Shown piece after piece: positions 8,249 through 16,290 of a stretch of DNA of 64,000 nt. This DNA is from Crossiella cryophila. Its GTDB lineage: Bacteria; Actinomycetota; Actinomycetes; Mycobacteriales; Pseudonocardiaceae. The position numbers and the translations under genes are program-made. Within the stretch, counting starts at the first letter, position 1. Every line of letters begins with the position of its first letter. The stretch spans positions 2,728,001-2,792,000 of the forward strand of contig NZ_JACHMH010000001.1 of NCBI RefSeq assembly GCF_014204915.1, written 5' to 3'. The notes beneath the pieces are model-generated. The model ran no database searches. It was not told the DNA's origin and saw only the letters and a program-made list of their open reading frames with translations.

Positions 8249-8417
8249 CCGCCACCCCAATCGATACGCCGTGGTCCGGCTCGACCCCCCCACGGTATTC
8301 ATCCGCGCCAGCCCCCAGGGAGCCCGTCCCAGCACCTGGGCCCCGATGGGCGCAACCCGGTAGCCCGGATGGCTGCCTCTCGGCAACGGTTATCAATTCG
8401 CCCAATCGCATGGCAGC
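8249..8417. promoter_or_regulatory. Divergent promoter region between mtnA and the permease pair
   Basis: These 169 bp must hold promoters for both directions. A locally AT-richer word, AACGGTTATCAATTCG (8386-8401), lies about 20 bp before the permease start and could be a -10 region or half of a Zur-type box (TTGATAACNGTT on the other strand). The symmetrical half is missing. Several GC-rich self-complementary stretches are present, but I could not fit a known riboswitch class. Confidence 0.3.
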
Positions 8418-9446
8418 ATGACTCCCGTGAGCACCGTTGCGACCGAGACGGCCGAGCCCACCGGGCACAAGCCACGGGGCCGGGGCATCACCTCGCTGGA
8501 AATCCTCTGCGGGGTCCTGCTGCTGGCCATCGTGTTCCAAGGGCAGATCGCCTCCCTGCTGACCGACGAGCGGATCCGCACCGCCTCCACGGTGTTCATC
8601 TCCGTCTGCATCCAGGCCATGCCGTTCCTGGTGCTGGGGGTGCTGATCAGCGGCGCGATCGCGGCCTTCGTCTCCCCGGAGCGGCTGCGCAAGCTGCTGC
8701 CCGGCAACCAGGCCCTCGCGGTGCCGGTGGCCGGGCTGGCCGGGGTGGCACTGCCCGGCTGCGAGTGCAGCGCGGTGCCGGTCTCGGGCAGGCTCATGCA
8801 GCAGGGCGTGCGGCCCGCGGTCGCGCTGACCTTCCTGCTGGCCGCGCCCGCGGTGAACCCGATCGTGCTCGGCTCCACCGCCGTGGCCTTCCAGGGCGAG
8901 CCGCTGATGGTGGTGGCCCGCTTCGTCGGCTCGCTGGCCACCGCGCTGGTCATGGGCTGGCTGTGGGTGCGCATCGGCAAGACCGAGTGGATCGCCGAAC
9001 GCGCGCTGCGCCGCTACGAACGCCCGGCCGGGACCTCCCGCTGGGGCGTCTTCGCCGAGACCGCCCGGCACGACCTGGTCGAGGCAGGCGGGTTCCTGGT
9101 CATCGGCGGCATCATCGCCGCGGTGCTCAAGGTCACCGCGTCCGACTTCTTCAGCTCGCTCTCCGGCCAGATCGTGCTCGGCGTGCTGGTCATGGCGGTG
9201 GCCGCGGTGGTCATGGCGCTGTGCAGCGAGGCCGACGCGCTGGTCGCGGCCAGCATGTCCGCGCTGCCGCTGCTGCCCCGGCTGGTGTTCCTGGTGGTCG
9301 GACCCGCGGTCGACGTCAAGCTGATCGCGCTGCAGGCCGGTACCTTCGGCCGCAAGTTCGTCGTGCGGTTCGCGCCGCTGACCTTCCTGGTGGCGATCCT
9401 GTGCGGGGTCGGCGCCTTCCTGCTCGTCTTCGGTGAGGTGCGCTGA
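8418..9446 (+). CDS. UPF0718/DUF318 family permease (YcgR-like)
   Basis: A 342-residue membrane protein with about eight hydrophobic segments, of the COG0701 permease family. Characteristic pieces are LPGCECSAVPVSGRLMQQG in the first half, LLAAPAVNPIVL, and ALCSEADALVAASM in the second half. The Cys and Glu/Asp residues in these half-helices are conserved in the family and may touch the transported ion or thiol ligand. It overlaps the next gene, the TIGR03943 partner, by one base (TGATG), the usual two-gene arrangement. Such pairs have been linked to zinc-starvation regulons in other bacteria, and a zur-smtB operon lies 3 kb away. The substrate is unproven. Confidence 0.85.
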   Translation: MTPVSTVATETAEPTGHKPRGRGITSLEILCGVLLLAIVFQGQIASLLTDERIRTASTVFISVCIQAMPFLVLGVLISGAIAAFVSPERLRKLLPGNQALAVPVAGLAGVALPGCECSAVPVSGRLMQQGVRPAVALTFLLAAPAVNPIVLGSTAVAFQGEPLMVVARFVGSLATALVMGWLWVRIGKTEWIAERALRRYERPAGTSRWGVFAETARHDLVEAGGFLVIGGIIAAVLKVTASDFFSSLSGQIVLGVLVMAVAAVVMALCSEADALVAASMSALPLLPRLVFLVVGPAVDVKLIALQAGTFGRKFVVRFAPLTFLVAILCGVGAFLLVFGEVR

Positions 9447-10240
9447 TGCGACGCGAGACGCAGAACGTCCTGCTGGTGCTGCTCGGCGGCGCCCTGCTGA
9501 AGATCGCGCTCAACGGCCAGTACCTGCGCTACGTCAAACCCTCGTTCCTGCCGTTCCTGATCGCCGCCGCGGTGGTCATGCTGGGCCTGGCCTTCGTGGC
9601 CATCACCCAGGACATCATCCGCATGCGGCACAAGGACAAGCCGGTCCCGGTCCCGGTCTGCGCCGAGGGCGCCCAGCCCGCCGCGGCCGAGTCCGGGCAC
9701 GAGCATGACCACGGGCACGAGCACGGCAGATCACGCAGCCCCTGGTTCCTGCTGCTGCCGGTGCTGACCATCTTCCTGATCGCCCCGCCCGCACTCGGCG
9801 CGGCCTCGGTCAACCCGAACGACACCCGCACCGTCACCGAACCCAGCAAACGCAACGGCAGCGCCAACTTCGAGCCCCTGCCCGCCGGTCCGGTGATCCC
9901 GATGAAGATGACCGACTTCCTGACCAGGGTGGTGTGGGACGACTCGGGCACGCTCAACGGGCGCGAGGTCCGGCTCACCGGGTTCATGTACCGGGACAAG
10001 GGCGTGAGCTACCTGACCCGGATGGTGATCGGCTGCTGCGCGGCCGACGCCCAGCCGATGAAGGTCCGCCTGGACGGCCCGCGCGCCGGCGAGGTCAAGG
10101 AGATCCCGATGGACTCCTGGCTGGAGCTGACCGGCAAAGTGCAACCCGGCACGGCCACCGAGGCCAACGCCTACACCCCCGCTTTCGACGTGAGCGAGAT
10201 CAAGCCGATCCCCGCTCCCGCCGAACAGTACGAATCCTGA
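9446..10240 (+). CDS. TIGR03943/DUF1980 family membrane protein (YcgQ-like) with His-rich loop
   Basis: A 264-residue partner of the permease. Two N-terminal helices (about 8-27 and 32-52) are followed by a His-rich cytoplasmic or periplasmic loop, GHEHDHGHEHG (about residues 90-100), then a third helix and a soluble C-terminal domain with VIGCCAADAQPM, the family hallmark. The His-rich loop suggests binding of a divalent metal such as zinc. The start ATG overlaps the permease stop. The pair probably forms a membrane complex. Confidence 0.85.
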   Translation: MRRETQNVLLVLLGGALLKIALNGQYLRYVKPSFLPFLIAAAVVMLGLAFVAITQDIIRMRHKDKPVPVPVCAEGAQPAAAESGHEHDHGHEHGRSRSPWFLLLPVLTIFLIAPPALGAASVNPNDTRTVTEPSKRNGSANFEPLPAGPVIPMKMTDFLTRVVWDDSGTLNGREVRLTGFMYRDKGVSYLTRMVIGCCAADAQPMKVRLDGPRAGEVKEIPMDSWLELTGKVQPGTATEANAYTPAFDVSEIKPIPAPAEQYES

Positions 10241-10256
10241 CCTGAAAGGACCCCGC

Positions 10257-11798
10257 ATGCGGGTGACCCTGCGCCGCCCGGTGGCCATCGCCGCCGTGCT
10301 GGCCCTCGTTGTCGTGGCCAGCCCGGCCGCGACCGCCGCGCCCGCGACCGCCGCGCCCGCGCCCGAGGCCCCCGGCGGCGTCGCCGGCGTGGCCGTGCCC
10401 AGCCTGAACTGGCAGGACTGTGGCACCGGCGACGGCTTCCAGTGCGCCACCGCCCAGGTGCCCCTGGACTACCGCGACCTGTCCGCCGGCACCCTGTCCC
10501 TCGCCCTGGCGCGCCGCCCGGCGAGCAAGCCGGAGCAGCGGATCGGCTCGCTGCTGGTCAACCCCGGCGGTCCCGGCGGCTCCGGCGTCGGCTTCGCCCG
10601 CGGCGTGGTCGAGGAACTGCCCGCGGCGGTGGCCGAACGCTTCGACGTGGTCGGCTTCGACCCGCGCGGCGTCGGCCTCAGCTCCGCGCTGGCCTGCCTG
10701 GACCCCGAACAGACCCGCGCGGCCTTCGCCCGGATGACCGCCGCCCGCCGCCCCGGCGACTTCGAGCGCGGCCAGGCCTTCGCCGCCGAGTTCCACGCAG
10801 GCTGCCAGGCCCGCAGCGGGGCGCTGCTGCCGTACGTGGGCACCGAGTACGTGGCCCGCGACATCGACGTGCTGCGCGCGGCACTGGGCGACGCCAAGCT
10901 CAACTACTACGGCGTCTCCTTCGGTACCTACATCGGCACCGTCTACGCCAACCTGTTCCCGAAGAACTTCCGGGTGCTGGCCCTGGACGGCGGCTACGAC
11001 CCGGAGTCCTACGCCAACGACCCGTACCGCTACGACCTGGGCCAGTTCCGCGCCACCGAGGCCGCCTTCAATCGCTTCCTGGACTGGTGCGCCAAGACCC
11101 CGGACAAGTGCAAGTTCGGCAACGGCAACCCCGGCCAGGCCTTCGACAAGCTGGTCGCCGACCTGGACCGCGACCCGGTCAAGGACGCCGAGGGCAAGGT
11201 GACCGCCAACGGCGCCAGCCTGGCCTACCGGATCATCTTCGCGGTCAACGGCGGCAGCCCCAGCTGGCCGACCCTGGGCACCCAGCTCGCCGAGGCGCAG
11301 ACCCGCACCGGCAGGCTGCTGCGCCCCATCGCCGCCAACGCCGCGTTCTTCGCCGCCAACACCGCGGTGGAATGCGCCGACCGCGTCTACCCCAAGAGCA
11401 CCCTCCAGCTGCGCGCCCGCCTGGCCATCGCGGCCGCGGTGGCCCCGCGCCTGGGCCCGGTCGCCGCCTACGGCACCCCCGGCTACGACCACTCGCACGC
11501 CGCGGTCTGCCAGCAGTGGCCCGCCAAGCAGGCCAGCCGCTACGCCGGTCCCTGGTCGGCGAAGGGCTCGGACCCGATCCTGGTCATCGGCACCACCGGC
11601 GACCCGGACACCCCGTACCAGGACTCGGTGGTGCTGTCCCGGACGCTGCGCAACGCCCGGCTGCTCACCTTCGTCGGCGAGGGCCACAGCGGAATGAGCA
11701 ACAGCGCCTGCGCCCGGCAGGCCACCGCGGACTACCTGGTGAGCAAGAAGCTCCCGGCCCGCGGCGCCCGCTGCGAGGACGACCCGGCACCCGCGTGA
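10257..11798 (+). CDS. Secreted alpha/beta-hydrolase, tripeptidyl aminopeptidase family
   Basis: A 513-residue exported serine peptidase. An N-terminal signal peptide (Arg residues, an Ala/Val-rich core, Ala-Pro repeats to about residue 38) precedes the alpha/beta-hydrolase fold. The oxyanion motif NPGGPGGSG, the nucleophile elbow GVSFGTYIG, the acid in GTTGDPDTPY and the His in GEGHSGM are all visible, with a C-terminal TAP-type domain. Such enzymes release amino acids or tripeptides from secreted peptides. GAAAGGA-like RBS sequence (10243-10249) precedes ATG 10257. It lies 16 bp after the TIGR03943 gene but probably has an unrelated function. Confidence 0.88.
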   Translation: MRVTLRRPVAIAAVLALVVVASPAATAAPATAAPAPEAPGGVAGVAVPSLNWQDCGTGDGFQCATAQVPLDYRDLSAGTLSLALARRPASKPEQRIGSLLVNPGGPGGSGVGFARGVVEELPAAVAERFDVVGFDPRGVGLSSALACLDPEQTRAAFARMTAARRPGDFERGQAFAAEFHAGCQARSGALLPYVGTEYVARDIDVLRAALGDAKLNYYGVSFGTYIGTVYANLFPKNFRVLALDGGYDPESYANDPYRYDLGQFRATEAAFNRFLDWCAKTPDKCKFGNGNPGQAFDKLVADLDRDPVKDAEGKVTANGASLAYRIIFAVNGGSPSWPTLGTQLAEAQTRTGRLLRPIAANAAFFAANTAVECADRVYPKSTLQLRARLAIAAAVAPRLGPVAAYGTPGYDHSHAAVCQQWPAKQASRYAGPWSAKGSDPILVIGTTGDPDTPYQDSVVLSRTLRNARLLTFVGEGHSGMSNSACARQATADYLVSKKLPARGARCEDDPAPA

Positions 11799-11808
11799 TC
11801 AGCAGATC

Positions 11809-11846
11809 GGGCCGCGTCCGGGACAGCACAGTCCCGGGCGCGGCCC
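11809..11846 (+). terminator. GC-rich hairpin terminator after the peptidase gene
   Basis: GGGCCGCGTCCGGGAC (11809-11824) and GTCCCGGGCGCGGCCC (11831-11846) form a 16-bp stem with one mismatch and a 6-base loop, 10 bp after the stop codon. There is no T-run, as is common for actinobacterial terminators. Confidence 0.75.
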
Positions 11847-11939
11847 GTCTGGTCAGCACGATTGGCCAGCTAGTCCCTGGGGCAGTCAGACCCGGGATCC
11901 ATCAGCCTCTGGGCCCGTCCGGCCCGGGTGCGGCCCTGC

Positions 11940-12356
11940 TCAGCCCCTGGTGCAGTCGGCGCAGGTGCCGAAGATCTCCACGGTGTGGCTGACCTCGCCG
12001 AACCCGTGTTCGGCCGCCACCCGCTCGGTCCACTTCTCCACATCCGGCCCCTCCACCTCCACGGTGCGGCCACAGCGGCGGCACACCAGGTGGTGATGGT
12101 GGTGCTGGGAACAACGCCGGTAGATCGCCTCGCCCGAGTCGGTGCGCAGCACGTCCAGCTCGCCGACCTCGGCCAGGCTCTGCAACGTGCGGTAGACCGT
12201 GGTCAGCCCGATGCCCTCGCCGCGCCGGCGCAGCTCCTCGTGGATCTCCTGGGCCGACCGGAACTCGTCCACCTGGTCCAGCAGCTTCGACACCGCGGCA
12301 CGCTGCCGGGTCGAGCGCAGTCCGGGAACCGCGGCCGGTCGTTCGCTCACTGTCAC
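11940..12356 (-). CDS. zur: Fur-family zinc uptake regulator Zur
   Basis: A 138-residue Fur-family repressor. The N-terminal winged helix includes GIGLTTVYRTLQSLAEVGEL. The metal region has CSQHHHHHLVCRRCG followed by the C-terminal CADC, the two CxxC motifs of the structural zinc site; the His cluster is typical of Zur. It is expected to repress zinc-uptake genes when zinc is sufficient. The start GTG 12356 overlaps the smtB stop by four bases and has GGAGG just upstream; GTG 12350 is an alternative. The smtB-zur order matches the mycobacterial smtB-furB operon. Confidence 0.9.
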   Translation of the reverse strand: MTVSERPAAVPGLRSTRQRAAVSKLLDQVDEFRSAQEIHEELRRRGEGIGLTTVYRTLQSLAEVGELDVLRTDSGEAIYRRCSQHHHHHLVCRRCGRTVEVEGPDVEKWTERVAAEHGFGEVSHTVEIFGTCADCTRG

Positions 12357-12718
12357 TGCCCCTCCTCGACGTGCGCGACCGCGTCCACCACGATGTGCGA
12401 GAGATGCTCGTCCACCAGGCGGTACACCACTTCCCGGCCGTGCCGCTCCCCGCGTACGACCCCGGCGGACTTGAGCACCCGCAGGTGCTGACTGATCAAC
12501 GGCTGGGCCACGCCCAGGGCGTCGACCAGCTCGTGCACGCACCGTTCCGAGGCCCGCAGCTGCAGCACGATGGCGATCCGGACCGGCGCGGCCAGCGCGC
12601 GCAGCAGGTCACCGGCCATGGCCAGCACGTCACCCGAACGCTGCGGGGCGGGCGGCACCGGCGCACGATCGGGGGAGTGCACATGGTCATCGGCCAGTGG
12701 CGCGATCTCCCTGTTCAC
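12353..12718 (-). CDS. smtB: ArsR/SmtB-family zinc-sensing repressor
   Basis: A 121-residue winged-helix repressor. The recognition helix is in AQPLISQHLRVLKSAG. The last helix reads DEHLSHIVVDAVAHVEE, an exact fit to the alpha5 zinc-site pattern DxH-x10-HxxE of SmtB/CzrA-type sensors, so zinc (or cobalt) should release it from DNA. A Cys in SERCVHEL is near the alpha3 site. GTG 12718 is chosen because a GAGAGGAG ribosome site lies about nine bases upstream; the frame is open further but without one. It is coupled to zur by a GTGA overlap, giving a paired high-zinc and low-zinc switch. Confidence 0.88.
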   Translation of the reverse strand: MNREIAPLADDHVHSPDRAPVPPAPQRSGDVLAMAGDLLRALAAPVRIAIVLQLRASERCVHELVDALGVAQPLISQHLRVLKSAGVVRGERHGREVVYRLVDEHLSHIVVDAVAHVEEGQ

Positions 12719-12828
12719 GATGTGCGCTCCTCTCACCACCCGGCGCCGGGGCACGCAGCTACGTACCCGTGAACGACCGAGGCTACCCGTCATCCTAGGC
12801 AACCCGGTTACCGATCAGTTCGCCACAC

Positions 12829-13101
12829 CTAGCGGAAAAGCGAAACGATCACCCCAACCAGGATGGCCAGCACCACGATCCGCAACACCCGATCCGGCGT
12901 CCGCAACCGGGACCAGGTGCTGACCACCATGGCCAGCACGAACAACCCCAGCGCGGCCAGCAACACCGCCCCGATCACCCCGCCGGTGATGACCCCGGCC
13001 GCGAACACCGCCGCCACCACCAGGAACGCCACCGGCGGCGGCAAGGACTTGCGCGGCCCGGCACCGGTGGTCCGGCCAGGCTGAGACTGCGACCCGCTCA
13101 C
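12829..13101 (-). CDS. Small two-helix membrane protein of unknown function
   Basis: A 90-residue GTG-started protein. It has a polar N-terminus of about 22 residues, two transmembrane helices (about 24-45 and 47-62) with a Gly-rich turn, a basic stretch (RLRTPDRVLR) and a third short hydrophobic segment at the C-terminus. An AAAGGA-like site lies just before the start. No catalytic motif. Similar small proteins of unknown function are widespread in actinobacteria. The reading is supported mainly by codon bias and the membrane pattern. Confidence 0.55.
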   Translation of the reverse strand: MSGSQSQPGRTTGAGPRKSLPPPVAFLVVAAVFAAGVITGGVIGAVLLAALGLFVLAMVVSTWSRLRTPDRVLRIVVLAILVGVIVSLFR

Positions 13102-13159
13102 AGTCCTTTCCTACACCCAGCCCGCCAACCCCTCACCGGCGGCGTCTACCGTCGCCGGT

Positions 13160-13543
13160 GTGCTGCTCGTCTGCCGGTTCGCCGTGCCCGAGGCCGAGGT
13201 CGAGGACTTCCTGGCCAGGGCCAAACACGCCCTGGAACTGCTCACCGCGGGCCCGCACTGCCGCCGCGGCAGGCTGAGCCGGGCCACCGACGAGGCGGAC
13301 CGCTGGGTGCTGATCGCCGAATTCGACTCCGTCCCCGCCTACCGCAGGGCACTGTCCCCCTTCGAGGTCCGCGAACACGTCATCCCCCTGCTCTCCCAGG
13401 CATTGGCGGATGAACCCGCGGCCTACGAGGAGCTGTGGGACGTCACCGGAGGCGTCGCCGAACGCCGCGACAGCCTGGTCGCCAAGGACGCGGGCACGGT
13501 CCGCCTTGGCGAGGCAGGCGGCCCGGCAACTCCCCGCCACTAG
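13160..13543 (+). CDS. ABM (antibiotic biosynthesis monooxygenase)-like small protein
   Basis: A 127-residue GTG-started protein with a ferredoxin-like alpha/beta pattern: the strand LLVCRFAVPEAEVEDFLARA, then RWVLIAEFDSVPAYRRALSPFEV, as in ABM-domain proteins. These small dimeric folds include monooxygenases and haem-degrading enzymes, but many have no known activity. The C-terminal ~25 residues are polar and low in complexity. It is convergent with the Cys-rich gene downstream. The same type of gene lies near the zur region in related actinobacteria, so it is probably a conserved neighbour. Confidence 0.65.
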   Translation: MLLVCRFAVPEAEVEDFLARAKHALELLTAGPHCRRGRLSRATDEADRWVLIAEFDSVPAYRRALSPFEVREHVIPLLSQALADEPAAYEELWDVTGGVAERRDSLVAKDAGTVRLGEAGGPATPRH

Positions 13544-13593
13544 CCCCGCCCCCGCCTCGCCGCGGCTGAGACCGCCCCTCACCCTGCCGCGGC

Positions 13594-13929
13594 TCAGGCC
13601 GCGTGGTCGCAGGTCGCGCAGGAGCAGTCCGCGCACGTGCAGTTGGCGCAGGCGTCCGAACACCCCGCGCAGTCACAGCGGGCGTGGTTGCAGGTCGCGC
13701 AGGTGCAGTCGGCGCACTGGCACAACGCGCAGGAGTCCGAGCAGTTCGCGCACTGGCACAGCGCGCACTCGTCGTAGTGCACCCCGTCCTCGGTCTGGTG
13801 CTCCCGGTGCACGTGCCCGTCGTGCAGGTAGTCGACGTGGTCGCCGTGCACCACCGCGTCGTGCCCGCAACCGGGACCGTGGGTGTGCCGGTGCGTTTCG
13901 GCGGGCCGGTGCTCAAGGGTGCTGGTCAT
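13594..13929 (-). CDS. Cys/His-rich metallothionein-like protein
   Basis: A 111-residue protein with 20 Cys and 14 His. Residues 13-51 are His-rich (HRHTHGPGCGH, HGDHVDYLHDGHVH). From residue 55 to the end there are 19 Cys in tandem CxxCxC and CxxC units separated by Ala, Asp, Asn or Ser, with CALCQCANCSDS and CALCQCADC as adjacent near-repeats. The pattern means high-capacity binding of zinc, cadmium or copper ions. It is longer than known bacterial metallothioneins (~55-60 residues) and not obviously homologous. ATG 13929 is preceded by an AAAGG site. Its place beside smtB-zur suggests a zinc buffer controlled by one of them. Confidence 0.75.
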   Translation of the reverse strand: MTSTLEHRPAETHRHTHGPGCGHDAVVHGDHVDYLHDGHVHREHQTEDGVHYDECALCQCANCSDSCALCQCADCTCATCNHARCDCAGCSDACANCTCADCSCATCDHAA

Positions 13930-13967
13930 GGTGAATGGCCTTTCTGGACTCGATGACCAACCGATAC

Positions 13968-13989
13968 TCATATGCGCACCTGTGCATTG
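13968..13989 (-). promoter_or_regulatory. Candidate SmtB-type operator upstream of the Cys-rich gene
   Basis: ATGCGCACCTGTGCAT (13972-13987) is an imperfect palindrome with 6 of 8 positions matching across the centre, set in an AT-richer context (CTCATATGCG...GCATTGC). It lies about 43 bp before ATG 13929 on the minus strand, where a -10/-35 region is expected. ArsR/SmtB repressors bind such ATATGxxCA-type inverted repeats. Confidence 0.4.
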
Positions 13990-14121
13990 CTCACCCAGTG
14001 GCCGGCTCTGCCCTGAAAGGGTGAACTTGCCCCTTTTTTCACAAGCCCTTCCTTAGTGCTGAGCACCTCTGGCACAGTGCTCAACACACCTCTGATGGGT
14101 GATTCTCATGGGGGAGCACTC

Positions 14122-15336
14122 ATGTCTGTCCGACCGCCCTGCCCAGGGACCCGCCCGGTCATCAGCCACGCCGCCACCGGCGTCGCCGTACTCGCGACCG
14201 CCACCGCGCTGCTGCTGGCCACCCCCGGCGCCGCCCTCGCGGACCCCGTCGACGAGCACACCGGCCCCCTCGCGCACGCCCTGGTCCTGGCCGGACAGGG
14301 CACGGCCCTCACCCCGTCCCCGGCACTGAGCAAGCTGCTGCGCTCCCCGCTCAACCCCGGCGACACCATCGAGGCAGGCGACCGCCTCAGCCTGCCGGAC
14401 CCCCAGACCGAGGGCCGCTTCCGCCTGGGCGCCGGCACCGCGGCCGCACACAAGGACACCCCACCGCCCGGCGTGCCCGCGGGCCAGGCTCGCTACCGCG
14501 CCGAAGCCACCCTCCGCGCCAACAACGCCCCCACCGCCAAGATCACCGGCGACCTGGGCGTCTCCACCACCGACCACGGCCAGCTGGTCTACCTGCAGAA
14601 CGCCGTCACCGAGGCGAGCTGCGCCACCCCGACCACGCTGACCAGCAACACCACCGCCGACGGCCTGTGGCTGCGCTACGCCGACGGCCAGCTCCGCAAG
14701 GTCAACCTCCCCACCGGCGCTGAACCCCTCACCAGCACCAACGTGCCTACCGGCCGCACCACCGACGCGGGCGAGATCGTCTCCGACATCACCATCCGCC
14801 GCGTCACCAAACTCGCCGACCTGGTCACCCAGACCGCACTGGCCAGCCGGGGCGTGGAAGCCGTCGCGGGCTGGCGGGTCGACGTCCTCGACTACCGCGC
14901 CCCCGACGGCAAAACCCCCGCCAACGGCAACGGCGCCCCCGGCGAAACCAGCCCCGCCCCCGGCGAGACCAGCCCCGCTGACGGCAAGGGCCCGGTCTTG
15001 GCCGACAACACCTTCGTCCTGGGCGCCGCCCTGTGCACCACCGCGAAGGACTTCACCCCCAAGCCAGACCCCACCGCGACCACCACCAGCACCCCCACCG
15101 TCCCGGTCAAGATCCCGGCAGGCCCCCAGACCAACCCCGCCGACCACCCCGGCCAGCACCCCCAGGCCATCCCCGGCACGACCACCAGCACCGGCCCGGA
15201 CACCCTCCCCCTGGCCCTGCTCGGCCTGGCCCTGCTCGCCACCACCGGCGCCGCCGTGATCCTGCGCCGCCGCGCCGTCCCCGCACTAGCCCGCCGCCAA
15301 CGCGCCACCAGCGTCCGCCGCGGCCACGAGGACTGA
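14122..15336 (+). CDS. Secreted wall/membrane-anchored surface protein (SCO1860-like)
   Basis: A 404-residue exported protein. The signal peptide (about 1-40) ends in an A-L-A-D cleavage context. The ectodomain of about 300 residues has no catalytic motif and resembles actinobacterial anchored proteins of the SCO1860 type. A Pro/Thr/Gly-rich stalk (about 270-365, with GETSPAPGETSPADG repeats) leads to one C-terminal helix and an Arg-rich tail (LRRRAVPALARRQR). The tripartite sorting layout is there, but the motif before the helix reads DTLPLALLG, not LPxTG. ATG 14122 has a GGGGGAG site before it; the upstream in-frame ATG does not. A class F sortase follows 5 bp downstream. Confidence 0.75.
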   Translation: MSVRPPCPGTRPVISHAATGVAVLATATALLLATPGAALADPVDEHTGPLAHALVLAGQGTALTPSPALSKLLRSPLNPGDTIEAGDRLSLPDPQTEGRFRLGAGTAAAHKDTPPPGVPAGQARYRAEATLRANNAPTAKITGDLGVSTTDHGQLVYLQNAVTEASCATPTTLTSNTTADGLWLRYADGQLRKVNLPTGAEPLTSTNVPTGRTTDAGEIVSDITIRRVTKLADLVTQTALASRGVEAVAGWRVDVLDYRAPDGKTPANGNGAPGETSPAPGETSPADGKGPVLADNTFVLGAALCTTAKDFTPKPDPTATTTSTPTVPVKIPAGPQTNPADHPGQHPQAIPGTTTSTGPDTLPLALLGLALLATTGAAVILRRRAVPALARRQRATSVRRGHED

Positions 15337-15341
15337 CCCAG

Positions 15342-16256
15342 ATGTGGTCGGGATCGGACCCCGAGCCGGGCCTCCCCCCGACCCACCCGCCAGGCGAGGA
15401 GAAGACCACCCCGCCTACCCAAGCCGCCACCTCATCAGCGACCACCGGCATGTCGGCGATCACCGGCACGTCAGCCGGGAACCCCCGGCCGGACGCACCA
15501 CCTGAGGCTGACGCCGCACCGGCCACCCCGCCGGCGTCCGCCACGAACCTCGAGCCCGCCAACGGGGAGAAGTCGCGGCCTCCTCGCAGGCGACTCGTGA
15601 TCGGTGCGGTCGTGCTCACGGCACTCGCCGTGGGCGCGACCGTCGCCGTCGCCGCCGCCTTCAGGGGGCCCACCCCCCACCCCCTCCCCACCTCCGCCGC
15701 TCCTGATCTTGTGCTGCCGCTGGCGACGTCGCGGAGCAGCACGCCGCCGGTGACCGCCAGCAGCGCGCCGACGACGGTCACCACACCGCCGCCGGGGCAA
15801 CGGCCGGGCACCATCCGGCTCGCCGCGGGCGGCAGCGCACGGCTGGTGCGTCGGGAGATCACTCCCGACGGCACCCTGCCCATCCCGGAAAGCCTCGACG
15901 AGGCCGCCTGGTGGGGCGTCGGCCTGGGCGCGCCGAACGGGGCCGCGGTGCTCTCCGGCCACGTCAACTGGCGTGGCCGCACCGGACCGTTCGACGAGCT
16001 GTGGCGCGCCGAGCGCGGTCAGCCGGTGACGATCTCCGACGCCGCAGGTCTGCGCTGGACCTACCGCGTCACCGAGATCCTCACCCTGCACAAGGACGAG
16101 CTGCCCCGGCACGCCGAACGGCTGTTCAACGCGCGCGGACCACACCGGGTCGTGCTCGTCACCTGTGGCGGGGACTTCGTCGGTGGCACCGACGGCTACC
16201 GCGACAATCGCATCGTGGTGGCCGAACCCGTGTCGCCACAGGCACACCTCAACTGA
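15342..16256 (+). CDS. Class F sortase
   Basis: A 304-residue membrane-anchored transpeptidase. After a polar, low-complexity N-terminus of about 85 residues there is one transmembrane helix (VIGAVVLTALAVGATVAVA), a Pro/Thr stalk and the sortase beta-barrel. The catalytic residues are visible: His in VLSGHVNWRG, Cys in LVTCGGDF and Arg in YRDNRIVV. It would join surface proteins to the cell envelope, and its neighbour with an anchor-like C-terminus is the obvious substrate. The N-terminal extension is long for class F enzymes. Confidence 0.87.
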   Translation: MWSGSDPEPGLPPTHPPGEEKTTPPTQAATSSATTGMSAITGTSAGNPRPDAPPEADAAPATPPASATNLEPANGEKSRPPRRRLVIGAVVLTALAVGATVAVAAAFRGPTPHPLPTSAAPDLVLPLATSRSSTPPVTASSAPTTVTTPPPGQRPGTIRLAAGGSARLVRREITPDGTLPIPESLDEAAWWGVGLGAPNGAAVLSGHVNWRGRTGPFDELWRAERGQPVTISDAAGLRWTYRVTEILTLHKDELPRHAERLFNARGPHRVVLVTCGGDFVGGTDGYRDNRIVVAEPVSPQAHLN

Positions 16257-16290
16257 GCCGGCAGCCACCGGCCGGAAAGCCGAGACGTCC

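Noticed and set aside
8249-8417. SAM or cobalamin riboswitch before mtnA or the permease
   Set aside because: The region has GC-rich complementary stretches, but I could not align the conserved cores of SAM-I, SAM-II, SAM-IV or cobalamin riboswitches.
6861-9071. Upstream extension of the mtnB frame to 942 codons
   Set aside because: It runs antisense through the permease and out of frame through mtnA. The natural MtnB N-terminus and the four-base overlap define the start at 6860.
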